Of a stretch of 64,000 bases of DNA, positions 1 to 8,553 are shown piece after piece. The notes beneath the pieces were generated by a model, which was not told where the DNA came from, searched no databases, and was given only the letters and a program-made list of their open reading frames with translations. Source of the DNA: Roseomonas sp. CECT 9278. Its GTDB lineage: Bacteria > Pseudomonadota > Alphaproteobacteria > Acetobacterales > Acetobacteraceae. How positions within the stretch are numbered: position 1 is the stretch's first letter; each line of letters starts with the position of its first letter. Where the stretch lies: assembly GCF_918698155.1 (NCBI RefSeq), contig NZ_CAKKLX010000003.1, positions 124,001-188,000 on the forward strand, in the 5' to 3' direction. The position numbers were made by a program, and so were the translations under genes.

Positions 1-335
1 AGATCAACGCGCTGACCGGGCCGCAGGTGGCGGCGTTGAGCTCCACCGCCATCGCCGCGCTGACCACCACCCAGCAGGTCGGTCTGACCTCCAGCCAGCT
101 GGGCGAACTGACCACCACGCAGGTGGCCGCGCTCAGCACCACGGGCGTGGTGGCGCTGACCACGACGCAGGTGGCGGGGCTGACCACGACGCAGATCGGC
201 GCCTTCAGCACGACGCAGGTCGGCGCGCTTGAAACCAGCGACATCGTCGCACTGACCGACGAACAGGTGGCCGGCTTCACCACCACGCAGATCGACGTGA
301 TGACCACCGCGCAGGTGAACGCCCTGTTCGCCTGA
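1..335 (+). CDS. Thr-rich octapeptide-repeat protein, C-terminal fragment
   Basis: The frame is open at the left edge, so only the C-terminal part is present and the true start lies outside. The visible 110 residues are almost entirely tandem octapeptides of the form TTTQVAAL, about 13 copies, with variants such as STTGVVAL, TTTQIGAF and TDEQVAGF. They end in a short tail, NALFA. Hydrophobic positions are strictly spaced and Thr/Ser/Gln fill the rest, which suggests a solenoid or extended repeat structure. I do not assign a named family. Similar low-complexity Thr repeats occur in large surface or secreted alphaproteobacterial proteins. Two GT41-type glycosyltransferase genes follow after 24 bp, which makes this Thr-rich protein a candidate acceptor for O-glycosylation. 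That link is inference. Confidence 0.75.
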   Translation, partial: INALTGPQVAALSSTAIAALTTTQQVGLTSSQLGELTTTQVAALSTTGVVALTTTQVAGLTTTQIGAFSTTQVGALETSDIVALTDEQVAGFTTTQIDVMTTAQVNALFA

Positions 336-359
336 CGCCAACCTGCAGGAGACCACGGC

Positions 360-2339
360 ATGGCCAGGATGGGCATCGCCGAACTGGTGGGCAGCGCGCA
401 GGCGCTGGCCACCGCGGGCCAGGCGTCGCTCGCCGCGGAGCTGTACCGCGACTGGGTGGCGCTGAACCCCGACGACCCGCTGCTGCATGCGGCGGAGTTC
501 AACCGCGGCGTGCTATTGGCCGCGCTGGGCGACACGCATGGCGCGATCGAGGCCTTCTCGGCCGCGATCCGGCGCCGGCCGGACTTCCTGCCGCCCTACA
601 TCAACCTGGGCGCGGCCTATGAACGGCTGGGCGCCGGCGCGCAGGCCTTCGGGCACTGGTCGCATGTCTCGACCAGCCTGTCGGCGCTGACCGGGGACAG
701 CGTGGCGTGGAAGGCGACCGCGCTGAAGCAGATGGCGCAGATGCTGGAATCCGCGCGGCGCCTGTCGGAAGCCGAGGACACGCTGCGCCAGGTGGCGGAG
801 CTCACGCCCTGGCAGCGCGACGTGGTGCAGCACTGGATCAGCCTGCGCCAGCGGCAATGCCAGTGGCCGCTGCTGCAACCGCTGGCCGGGCATGATCGCG
901 CGGCGCTGCTGCGCCGCATCGCGCCGCTGTCCATGGCCTGCCATGCCGACGACCCGATGATGCAGCTGGCGGTGGCGCATGCGCATGTGGCGCAGGATCA
1001 CGGCGCGCCGGAACGCTTCCGCACCACCGCGGATTTCGCCGACCGCATCGGGCAGGTCCCGGCGCGGCGGCTGCGCGTGGGCTACCTGTCGTCGGACCTG
1101 CGCGAACACGCCATCGGGTCGCTGATGGCCGGGATGTTCGCGCTGCACGACCGCGCGCAGGTGGAAGTCTTCGCCTATTATTGCGGCGTCCCTCAGGAGG
1201 ACGCGACCAAGGCGCGCATCCGCGCATCGGTCGAACACTGGCGCGACATCACCGCGCTGGACGACGACGCGGCCGAGGCGCTGATGATCGCCGACGGCGT
1301 GGACATCCTGGTCGATGTGAACGGCCACACGCGCAGCGCGCGCACCCGCTTGCTGGCGCGGCGCCCCGCACCCATCATCGTCAACTGGCTGGGCTATCCG
1401 GGCAGCATGGGCAGCCCGTTCCACCACTACATCATCGCCGACGCGACCATCATCCCGCCCGGCCACGAAGGCTTCTACTCGGAACGCGTGGCGCGCCTGG
1501 CCTGCTACCAGCCGAACGACCGCGCACGCCCGGCCGGCGACGACACCGCGCCGACCCGCGCCGCCCACGGCCTGCCGGCGGACGCGACCGTTTTCTGTTC
1601 CTTCAACGGCACGCAGAAGGTCACGCCCTTCGTCTTCGCGCGCTGGATGGCGATCCTGCGCGGCGCGCCGGACAGCGTGCTGTGGCTGCTGAAATCCTGC
1701 GACGAGGTGGAGGCGCGGCTGCGCGCCCAGGCAGCGGCCGCCGGCGTGGCGCCCGAACGTATCGTCTTCGCCCCCATCATCGGCAATCGCGCGCACCTCG
1801 CGCGCTATGCGCTGGCGGACCTGTTCCTCGATACGCTGCCCTATGGCGCGCACACCACGGCTTCGGACGCGCTGTGGATGGGCGTGCCGGTGCTGACCGT
1901 GCCCGGGCGGTCCTTCGCCGCGCGGGTCTGTGCGTCCCTGGTGCAGGCGGCCGGGCTGCCCGACTTCGTCTGTGCCTCCGCCGAGGACTACGTCGCGCGC
2001 GCCATCGCCTTCGGGCGCGACCGCGCGGCATTGGCCCCGTTCCGCGCGCGGCTGGCCGAAACCCGCGACACCGCGCTGCTGTTCGACACGCCGCGCCTGG
2101 TGCGCGACCTCGAAGCCCTGTTCCGCGGCATGTGGGAGGACTTCGCGCAGGGCCGGCTGGCGCAGCCGGACCTGACCAACCTCGACACCTATCTTGAGAT
2201 CGGCGCGGCGATGGACCACGACACGGCGGAAGCGAGCTTCGATCCCGCGCTGGACGACCGCTGGCGTGCGGCGGTGGCGCGGCGCCATGCCTATGCGCCG
2301 CTGCCGCCCGACCGGCGCTACCATGCGGCGGCGGGCTGA
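360..2339 (+). CDS. TPR-containing GT41 (OGT/SPINDLY-like) glycosyltransferase 1
   Basis: Predicted cytosolic protein O-glycosyltransferase of 659 residues. Residues ~10-110 hold TPR-like helices (for example LGAAYERLGAGAQAFGHW). The catalytic GT41 region starts near residue 240 with RVGYLSSDLREH, continues with LVDVNGHTRSAR, FNGTQKVTP (~414; the Lys aligns with the UDP-contacting Lys of human OGT) and PYGAHTTASDALWMG (~495; His-Thr-Thr-x-x-Asp sugar-nucleotide motif). The His/Arg pair in NRAHLARY also matches the OGT donor site. ATG 360 has AGGAG eight bases upstream. It follows the Thr-repeat gene by 24 bp and precedes a paralogue by 4 bp, so the three probably form an operon. The donor sugar (GlcNAc, fucose or other) cannot be read from the sequence. 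Confidence 0.9.
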   Translation: MARMGIAELVGSAQALATAGQASLAAELYRDWVALNPDDPLLHAAEFNRGVLLAALGDTHGAIEAFSAAIRRRPDFLPPYINLGAAYERLGAGAQAFGHWSHVSTSLSALTGDSVAWKATALKQMAQMLESARRLSEAEDTLRQVAELTPWQRDVVQHWISLRQRQCQWPLLQPLAGHDRAALLRRIAPLSMACHADDPMMQLAVAHAHVAQDHGAPERFRTTADFADRIGQVPARRLRVGYLSSDLREHAIGSLMAGMFALHDRAQVEVFAYYCGVPQEDATKARIRASVEHWRDITALDDDAAEALMIADGVDILVDVNGHTRSARTRLLARRPAPIIVNWLGYPGSMGSPFHHYIIADATIIPPGHEGFYSERVARLACYQPNDRARPAGDDTAPTRAAHGLPADATVFCSFNGTQKVTPFVFARWMAILRGAPDSVLWLLKSCDEVEARLRAQAAAAGVAPERIVFAPIIGNRAHLARYALADLFLDTLPYGAHTTASDALWMGVPVLTVPGRSFAARVCASLVQAAGLPDFVCASAEDYVARAIAFGRDRAALAPFRARLAETRDTALLFDTPRLVRDLEALFRGMWEDFAQGRLAQPDLTNLDTYLEIGAAMDHDTAEASFDPALDDRWRAAVARRHAYAPLPPDRRYHAAAG

Positions 2340-2343
2340 CGCC

Positions 2344-4080
2344 ATGCCGCTCGACGCCGCAGAACCCCTTGAAGCCCTGCTGCCGCGGATTGAAGGAGCA
2401 CCGGCCGCCGAAGCCATCGCCGCCTACCGGGTGTGGCTCGCGGCCAATCCCGCGTCGCCCCAGCGCTTCGCCGCCTGGTTCAACCTCGGCGTGGTGCTGA
2501 GCGCCGCTGGCGATCGCGCGGCGGCCATGATCGCCTATCGCCAGGCGCTGGCGCTGAAGCCGGACCTGCACCAGGCGCAGGTGAACCTGGGGCTGGCGCT
2601 GGAGGCCGAGGGCCGCGGCGACGAAGCCCTCGCGCTCTGGACCGCGGCATTGCAGCCGGATGATGCACGGCTGCCCTTGCTCAACCACCAGGGCCGCCTG
2701 CTGGAATCGCGCAAGGACTACGCCAGCGCGGAAGCCGCGCTGCGTCGCAGCCTGCTGATCGACCCGCGCCAGCCCGACGTGGTGCAGCACTGGGCGCATC
2801 TGCGCCAGAAGGGCTGCCTCTGGCCGCTCGATGGCGGCGGCGTGCCCGGCCTGACATCCGACGAACTGGCGCTGATGGGCGGGCCGCTGGGCGCGCTGGC
2901 GCTGACCGACGACCCGGTGCTGCAACGGCGCATCGCCGAGGCCTGGATCGCCCGCAAGGTGCCGCCCGCGCCGGAGCGCCTGGCGCCCGCGCAGGGCTAT
3001 CGGCACGACCGCATCCGCATCGGCTACATGTCGTCGGATTTCTGCCGCCACGCCATGGGCTTCCTCATTGCCGGCCTGCTGGAACGCCACGACCGCAGCC
3101 GCTTCGAGGTCTTCGGCTATTGCTCGACCGACGAAGACCATTCCGACCTGCGCAGGCGGATCGTCGCCGCGCTCGACCACCACGTGCCGATCGGCCACCT
3201 GAGCGAGGAAGCCGCCGCGCGCCGCATCCGCGCCGATCAGATCGACATCCTGGTGGACCTCAACGGCCTGACGCGTGGCGCGCGCCTGGGTGCGCTGCGC
3301 TGGAAGCCGGCGCCGGTGCAGGCGACCTACCTCGGCTATGTCGGCCCGGTGCCGATCCCCGAGCTGGACTGGATGATCTGCGACGGCGTCGTGGTGCCGC
3401 CCGACCAGGCACGCCACTACGCGCCGCGCCCGCTGCCGCTCGATGGCCTGTACCAGGCGAATGACGACAGCACGCCGCCGCCCGCGCCCGCCCACCGCAC
3501 CAATGAGGGCCTGCCGGAGGACGGCTTCGTCCTCGCCTGCTTCAACAACTTCTACAAGATCACGCCGGAGGTCTTCGGCGCCTGGACGCGCATCCTGCAC
3601 GGGCTGCCGAACGCATTGCTGTGGCTGACGGAGGACAACGCGACGGGCATTGCCAACCTGCGCGCCGCGGCGCAGGCGGCGGGCATCGCGCCCGAGCGCA
3701 TCGTTCCTGCCACCCGCTGCGACCCGCAGCGCTACCTGGCGCGGCTGGGCTGCGCCGACCTGTTCCTCGATACCTTCCCCTACAATGCCGGCACCGTGGC
3801 GTCCGACGCGCTGCGCATGGGCCTGCCGATCGTCACGCTGGCCGGGCGGTCCTTCGCCTCGCGCATGGCGGCCAGCCTGCTCACCGCGGCCGGGCTGACC
3901 GAGGGCATCGCGACCACGCTCGATGGCTATGTCGCGACGGCGCTGCGCTACGGGCGCGACCCCGCCGCGCTGGCCGCCGCGCGCCGCGTGCTGTCCGGCG
4001 GCACCTGGCTGCGCACGGGCGGCAATGCGGAAGCCTTCACGCGGCGGATGGAAGCGGCGCTCAGCGCGATCCGGCTGTGA
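2344..4080 (+). CDS. TPR-containing GT41 (OGT/SPINDLY-like) glycosyltransferase 2
   Basis: Paralogue of the preceding gene, 578 residues, with TPR units at ~40-110 and the GT41 region from ~225 (RIGYMSSDFCRHAMG). It keeps FNNFYKITP (~399) with the donor-site Lys. The downstream motif, however, reads PYNAGTVASDALRMG, so His and the second Thr of the HTT motif in copy 1 are Gly and Val, and the preceding His is Tyr (PQRYLARL). Other bacterial GT41 proteins carry NAGT at this site, so this may be a different donor or acceptor subtype rather than a dead enzyme. ATG 2344 lies 4 bp after the previous stop without a clear ribosome-binding site, which suggests coupled translation. Its last 20 bp overlap the convergent DUF488 gene. 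Confidence 0.88.
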   Translation: MPLDAAEPLEALLPRIEGAPAAEAIAAYRVWLAANPASPQRFAAWFNLGVVLSAAGDRAAAMIAYRQALALKPDLHQAQVNLGLALEAEGRGDEALALWTAALQPDDARLPLLNHQGRLLESRKDYASAEAALRRSLLIDPRQPDVVQHWAHLRQKGCLWPLDGGGVPGLTSDELALMGGPLGALALTDDPVLQRRIAEAWIARKVPPAPERLAPAQGYRHDRIRIGYMSSDFCRHAMGFLIAGLLERHDRSRFEVFGYCSTDEDHSDLRRRIVAALDHHVPIGHLSEEAAARRIRADQIDILVDLNGLTRGARLGALRWKPAPVQATYLGYVGPVPIPELDWMICDGVVVPPDQARHYAPRPLPLDGLYQANDDSTPPPAPAHRTNEGLPEDGFVLACFNNFYKITPEVFGAWTRILHGLPNALLWLTEDNATGIANLRAAAQAAGIAPERIVPATRCDPQRYLARLGCADLFLDTFPYNAGTVASDALRMGLPIVTLAGRSFASRMAASLLTAAGLTEGIATTLDGYVATALRYGRDPAALAAARRVLSGGTWLRTGGNAEAFTRRMEAALSAIRL

Positions 4081-4513
4081 CGCCGGGGTGCAGGTGCACC
4101 ACCGGCAGGCCGACCGCCTCCGCCACCAGCGTGCGGTGGCAGGTCGCGGGGTCGGCCTCCAGGCACAGCACGCACACGCGCTGCCGCCGCGCCAGGTCCG
4201 ACAGGTTCGCCAGCGCGGCCTGCGGTTCGTCGCCGGCCAGGTGCGCGGCGAAGATGCGGCGCATTACGGCCGGCTTGCCCGACCGCACCGCCGCGCGGCC
4301 CTCCGCCGGCGTGCCCAGGGCGCGCAGGTGCAGGTAGCCGATGCCGGCCTCCTCCAGCGCCGCCGCAAGCGCCCGCTTGGCGAAGCCGGGTCGCCGGCTG
4401 TTCGCCAGCGCGCGCACATCCACCAGCGTCTCGATCCCGGCCGCGCGCAGCGCCGCGATCAACGCGGCGGGTGTCGCGCCCTCGTAGCCGATCGTGCTGA
4501 TCGGCGCCGCCAT
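4061..4513 (-). CDS. DUF488 family protein
   Basis: Small soluble protein of 150 residues. It shows the DUF488 signature: STIGYEG near the N-terminus, LVDVRALANSRRPGF, and the C-terminal CLEADPATCHR cysteine/histidine motif. The biochemical role of the family is not established. The start at 4513 is chosen because TIGYEG normally sits close to the N-terminus; an upstream start at 4549 would run into maeB. It begins 2 bp after the maeB stop and is probably co-transcribed with it. Its 3' end overlaps the end of the second GT41 gene by 20 bp in convergent orientation, leaving no room for a separate terminator. Confidence 0.85.
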   Translation of the reverse strand: MAAPISTIGYEGATPAALIAALRAAGIETLVDVRALANSRRPGFAKRALAAALEEAGIGYLHLRALGTPAEGRAAVRSGKPAVMRRIFAAHLAGDEPQAALANLSDLARRQRVCVLCLEADPATCHRTLVAEAVGLPVVHLHPGVTAGSR

Positions 4514-4515
4514 GC

Positions 4516-6813
4516 CTACCGCTTCACGGCCGCATGGGCGGCCAGGCACGCGACGTCCAGGATCTGGTTCACCCCCGCCTGCATCGGCACGATCTGCGCC
4601 GAATGCGTCATGCCGGTCAGCAGCGGGCCGATCACCGTCGCGCCGGTCAGCTTGGGCACCGCCTTGGTCAGGATATGCGCCGCGTGCATCCCCGGCATCA
4701 CCAGCACATTCGCCGGCCCGGTCAGCCGGCAGAACGGATAGAGCGCGGCGCGCAGCCCGGGGTCCAGCGCCACGTCGGCCGACATCTCGCCGTCGAACTC
4801 GAAATCCGCGCCGCGTTCGGACAGCAGCTTCACCGCGTCGCGGATCGACCCCGGGATGGTGCCGCGCGGATCGCCGAAGGTGGAGAAGGACAGGAACGCC
4901 ACGCGCGGTTCCAGCCCCAGCCTGCGCGCTGCCGCCGCCGATCCGCGCGCGATGCCGGCCAGCGTCTCGGCATCGGGGCGTTCATGGATGGCGGTGTCGG
5001 CCACCAGCACCGTGCCCGCGCGGCGCGACACCACGATCGACACGCCGAACACCACGCGCCCCGGCACCGGGTCGATCGCCATGTTGATGCCATCCAGCGC
5101 CACGGAATAGGACCGGGTGGAGCCCGTCACGATCGCATCCGCATCGCCCATCGCCACCATGCAGGCGCCGAAGACATTGCGATCCTGGTTCACCAGGCGC
5201 TGGCAGTCGCGCAGCAGGAAGCCGTCGCGCTGGCGCTTCGCGTACAGGAATTCCGCGTAGCGGCGGTTGGAATCCGACAGCCGCGCGTTGTGGATCTCGA
5301 TGCCGGCGGGCAGCGGGATGCCGATGGCGGAGGTGATGGCGGCGATGCGGTCCTCGCGCCCCACCAGCACCGGCGTGCCGTAGCCGGCGTTGCGGAAGGC
5401 GATCGCGGCGCGGATCACCTTCTCCTCCTCGCCCTCGGCGAACACGACGCGGCGGGGGTTCTGGCGGACGCTTTCGCTGATCGCCTCCATCGCGCCGGCG
5501 GTGGCATCCAGGCGCGTCGCCAGGTCCCGCGCGTAGCGCTGCAGGTCGACCAGCGGCTTGCGCGCCACGCCGCTGTCCATCGCCGCCTTCGCCACGGCGG
5601 GCGACACGCGCGAGATCAACCGCGGGTCGAAGGCGTTCGGGATGATGTATTCAGGCCCGAAGCGCAGTGCGAGGCCGGCACCGGCGCCGGCCACTTCCTC
5701 GGGCACGTCCTCGCGCGCCAGCATGGCGAGTGCTTCCGCCGCGGCGATCTTCATCGCGTCGTTGATGGTGGATGCGCGCACATCCAGCGCGCCGCGGAAG
5801 ATGAAGGGGAAGCCCAGCACGTTATTCACCTGGTTCGGATAGTCCGAACGTCCCGTCGCGATGATGCAGTCCGGCCGCGCGGCGCGGGCCTCGTCCGGCG
5901 TGATCTCGGGGTCGGGATTCGCCATGGCGAACAGGATCGGCTTCGGCGCCATGGCGCGCAGCATCTCGGGTGTCAGCGCGCCCTTCACCGACAGGCCGAA
6001 GAACACGTCGGCGCCATCCAGCGCCTGCATCAGCGTGCGCGCCGGCGTGGCGGTCGCATGCGCCGACTTCCACTGGTTCATGCCCTCGGTGCGGCCGCGG
6101 TAGATCACGCCCTTGGTGTCGCACAGAATCACGTTCTCGGGCCGCATGCCCATGGCCTTGACCAGCTCGGCGCAGGCAATGGAAGCCGCGCCGGCGCCGT
6201 TGATCACCAGGCGCGTGGTCCTGATGTCGCGCCCGGTCAAATGGATGGCATTGATCAGCCCCGCTGCCGCCACGATCGCGGTGCCATGCTGGTCGTCATG
6301 GAAGACCGGGATGTCCATCAGCTCGCGCAGGCGCTGCTCGATGACGAAGCATTCCGGCGCCTTGATGTCCTCGAGGTTGATGCCCCCGAAGGACGGGCCG
6401 AGGTAGCGGATGGAATTGACGAAGGCGTCCACATCCTCGGTGTCGACGCACAGGTCGATGCTGTCGACATCGGCGAAGCGCTTGAACAGCGCGGCCTTGC
6501 CTTCCATCACGGGCTTGGACGCCAAAGCGCCCAGGTTGCCCAGCCCCAGCACCGCCGTGCCGTTGCTGATGACCGCCACGAAATTGCCCTTCGCCGTGTA
6601 GTCGTAGGCCAGCTTGGGGTCGCGGTGGATGTGCAGGCAGGGTTCCGCCACCCCTGGCGAATAGGCCAGCGACAGGTCGCGCGCGGTGACCAGCGGCTTG
6701 GTCAGGCGGATCTCGAGCTTGCCGGGGCGCCCCTCGGCATGCATCGCGAGGGCTTCCTCGCCGGTGACGCGGGCGGTGCGGGTGTCTTCCGCGTGTGGCT
6801 TCACGTCATCCAT
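4516..6813 (-). CDS. maeB: NADP-dependent malic enzyme with C-terminal phosphotransacetylase-like domain
   Basis: Oxidative decarboxylation of malate to pyruvate with NADP+, supplying NADPH and pyruvate in the cytosol. At 765 residues it has the two-part MaeB architecture. The malic enzyme half (1-~430) contains [11 protein letters not shown] (49-59), [31 protein letters not shown] (~171) and the Rossmann motif [13 protein letters not shown] (~205). The C-terminal half (~445-765) resembles phosphate acetyl/butyryltransferases (for example [12 protein letters not shown]). In this family the C-terminal domain is usually thought to be regulatory, with acetyl-CoA sensing. DUF488 follows on the same strand 2 bp downstream. 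The start is the ATG at 6813; the next gene is divergent. Confidence 0.95.
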   Translation of the reverse strand: MDDVKPHAEDTRTARVTGEEALAMHAEGRPGKLEIRLTKPLVTARDLSLAYSPGVAEPCLHIHRDPKLAYDYTAKGNFVAVISNGTAVLGLGNLGALASKPVMEGKAALFKRFADVDSIDLCVDTEDVDAFVNSIRYLGPSFGGINLEDIKAPECFVIEQRLRELMDIPVFHDDQHGTAIVAAAGLINAIHLTGRDIRTTRLVINGAGAASIACAELVKAMGMRPENVILCDTKGVIYRGRTEGMNQWKSAHATATPARTLMQALDGADVFFGLSVKGALTPEMLRAMAPKPILFAMANPDPEITPDEARAARPDCIIATGRSDYPNQVNNVLGFPFIFRGALDVRASTINDAMKIAAAEALAMLAREDVPEEVAGAGAGLALRFGPEYIIPNAFDPRLISRVSPAVAKAAMDSGVARKPLVDLQRYARDLATRLDATAGAMEAISESVRQNPRRVVFAEGEEEKVIRAAIAFRNAGYGTPVLVGREDRIAAITSAIGIPLPAGIEIHNARLSDSNRRYAEFLYAKRQRDGFLLRDCQRLVNQDRNVFGACMVAMGDADAIVTGSTRSYSVALDGINMAIDPVPGRVVFGVSIVVSRRAGTVLVADTAIHERPDAETLAGIARGSAAAARRLGLEPRVAFLSFSTFGDPRGTIPGSIRDAVKLLSERGADFEFDGEMSADVALDPGLRAALYPFCRLTGPANVLVMPGMHAAHILTKAVPKLTGATVIGPLLTGMTHSAQIVPMQAGVNQILDVACLAAHAAVKR

Positions 6814-6975
6814 GATCGTGCTTCTTCCCCGGTATCAGGCGCCCATCATGGCCCCGGCGGGCGCGGCTTGCGACCCCCCGTCTTCGCAGGCGCGGTAGCC
6901 GGGGCGCGCGGGACCGTGCGACGACTTCGCGTGGCATCGAGGGACACCATGCGGCGCGGCGCGAAGGGGGAGGGG

Positions 6976-8553
6976 ATGCGGTGGCCTGCCGCGTGGCGAA
7001 GCGCCGCGACGCTCGCGGTGCTGCTGGTCGCCGGGGCGGCGATGGCGCAGCCCGCTCGCGACCCACGGTCCGATGCCGGCACGACGCAGATCGCGCGCTG
7101 CGCGGGCACCACCGCGGGGCAGTCGCTGCGCGACCTCCAGCTGCAGTTCGTGCGCGCGCTGCCCTATGCGCGCGACATCCTGGCGCATCATGGCGTGCGC
7201 GCCACGGTCTCCGGCGCGGCCCAGCAGATCAGGGTGGAGCTGCACCTGCGCGACGTGCGCGACCTGGCCCTGCCCGACGGCGCCCCGCCCGTCACCTACC
7301 TGCCCGGGATCGACGGCGCCGCCGTGCTGCAGGACCGCCGTTCGCGCATCCCGGCGCTGTGGCGTGTCGATGCCGCCAGCGTGGTGGCCGCCGATCGTGC
7401 CTACGACATCCGCGACGACGGCCCGGACGGCGCGCTGCGCCTGGAACCCGCGGAGCCCGACGCCGCGCTGGCCGACTACGCCGTTGTCGGGCTGCATGGG
7501 GACCGCCACAGCGGCTTCGCCGCGCTGGTGCTGGAGGCACGCGGCGCGGCGGCGCGCGACCCGCACCGGATCTACGCCATCGCCGGCACGCATGTCTTCG
7601 AACGCACCGATCTGCGCGGCTGGGCCTCTGGCCTGACCATGGGGCGCGCGCAGGTCCTGTCGAACGGCGCGCTGCGCATGGTGCGCGAGGCCGCGGACTA
7701 CGCCCGCCGTGGCGAGGTCTTCGTCACCGGCCAGAGCCAGGGCGGGCTGTCCGCGCAAGGCGTCGGCTACCTGGTGCAGGCGCTTCTCGATTCACGGCGC
7801 GCACCGCATCGGCTGGTCCACATCGTGTCCTGGGGTGCGTCCGGCGCGCAGGAGACCCTGCTGCGCGCCATGGCGCGGCACCGCGCCGGGGCGCAGCGCG
7901 GCTATGCGCCGATGCTCGAACGCCACTGGGCCGCGACCGACCCCGACCACGCCACGGCGGCCGAGGTCTGGCGCGCGGTCTCCGCGCCATGGGATGCCGT
8001 GCCGCCGGGCCAGGAAGCCTCGCACCTGGCAGCGGTCATCGGGCGCACCCGCGCGATCGGCTATTTCTTCGAGATCGACATCTTCGCGCGCGGCGGCACC
8101 TTCATGGGCCAGACCTTCGCCTTCCCGACCGCGCTGGTGCTGCCCGACGAATGCGACATGACGGTCGCCGAACTGGTGGTCGGCGCCCAGGCCGGGCCCT
8201 TCGGCGTGCGGCTGGAATCGCACTTCCTCAAGGGCTATCGGCGCGCGGTGGGGCGCGGCGCGATCGCTCTCGCGCGGCCGGCGCGGCCGACGCGCTGGCA
8301 ATGGTTCAGCGACCTGATGCCGGCGCTGGAGGATGTGGGCGATGCCTGGCTCGACATCATCCACCTGGCCAATGCGGCGGCCACGCCGCGCCACTGGCAG
8401 GGCTGCACCGCCAGCGCCGAGTGGTTCACGCAGGCCAACCGCGTCTGCCGCGCCGACTGGTGGCCCGGCTGCGGCCCGCGCGAGCCGGAGGCAGAGCATT
8501 GGTGCCTGGTGCGCCACCCCGCCCCCGGCCGCGGCGTGCCGCCGCTGCGCTGA
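6976..8553 (+). CDS. putative secreted serine hydrolase (alpha/beta-hydrolase-like), family not recognised
   Basis: 525-residue protein with a clear Sec signal peptide (MRWPAAWRSAATLAVLLVAG, cleavage after AMA near residue 24), so exported to periplasm or outside. Residues 252-256 read GQSQG, a GxSxG nucleophile elbow with candidate Ser254, followed by GLSAQGVGYLVQALL, as in lipases and esterases. The C-terminal ~60 residues contain four Cys, which may form disulfides. I do not recognise a specific family; substrate and catalytic acid/His are not assigned. ATG 6976 is preferred over ATG 6949 because an AGGGGGA-type ribosome-binding site precedes it. It is divergent from maeB and abuts the stop of the next, convergent gene with no spacer. 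Confidence 0.65.
   Translation: MRWPAAWRSAATLAVLLVAGAAMAQPARDPRSDAGTTQIARCAGTTAGQSLRDLQLQFVRALPYARDILAHHGVRATVSGAAQQIRVELHLRDVRDLALPDGAPPVTYLPGIDGAAVLQDRRSRIPALWRVDAASVVAADRAYDIRDDGPDGALRLEPAEPDAALADYAVVGLHGDRHSGFAALVLEARGAAARDPHRIYAIAGTHVFERTDLRGWASGLTMGRAQVLSNGALRMVREAADYARRGEVFVTGQSQGGLSAQGVGYLVQALLDSRRAPHRLVHIVSWGASGAQETLLRAMARHRAGAQRGYAPMLERHWAATDPDHATAAEVWRAVSAPWDAVPPGQEASHLAAVIGRTRAIGYFFEIDIFARGGTFMGQTFAFPTALVLPDECDMTVAELVVGAQAGPFGVRLESHFLKGYRRAVGRGAIALARPARPTRWQWFSDLMPALEDVGDAWLDIIHLANAAATPRHWQGCTASAEWFTQANRVCRADWWPGCGPREPEAEHWCLVRHPAPGRGVPPLR

Noticed and set aside
513-2417. Long open frame antisense to the first GT41 gene
   Set aside because: Arg/His/Gln/Val-rich product without motifs; it follows from G+C-rich third codon positions of the real gene.
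4534-6800. Long plus-strand open frame antisense to maeB, in frame with the secreted hydrolase
   Set aside because: The protein encoded here is low-complexity and has no homology I recognise; the hydrolase itself begins with its signal peptide at 6976.
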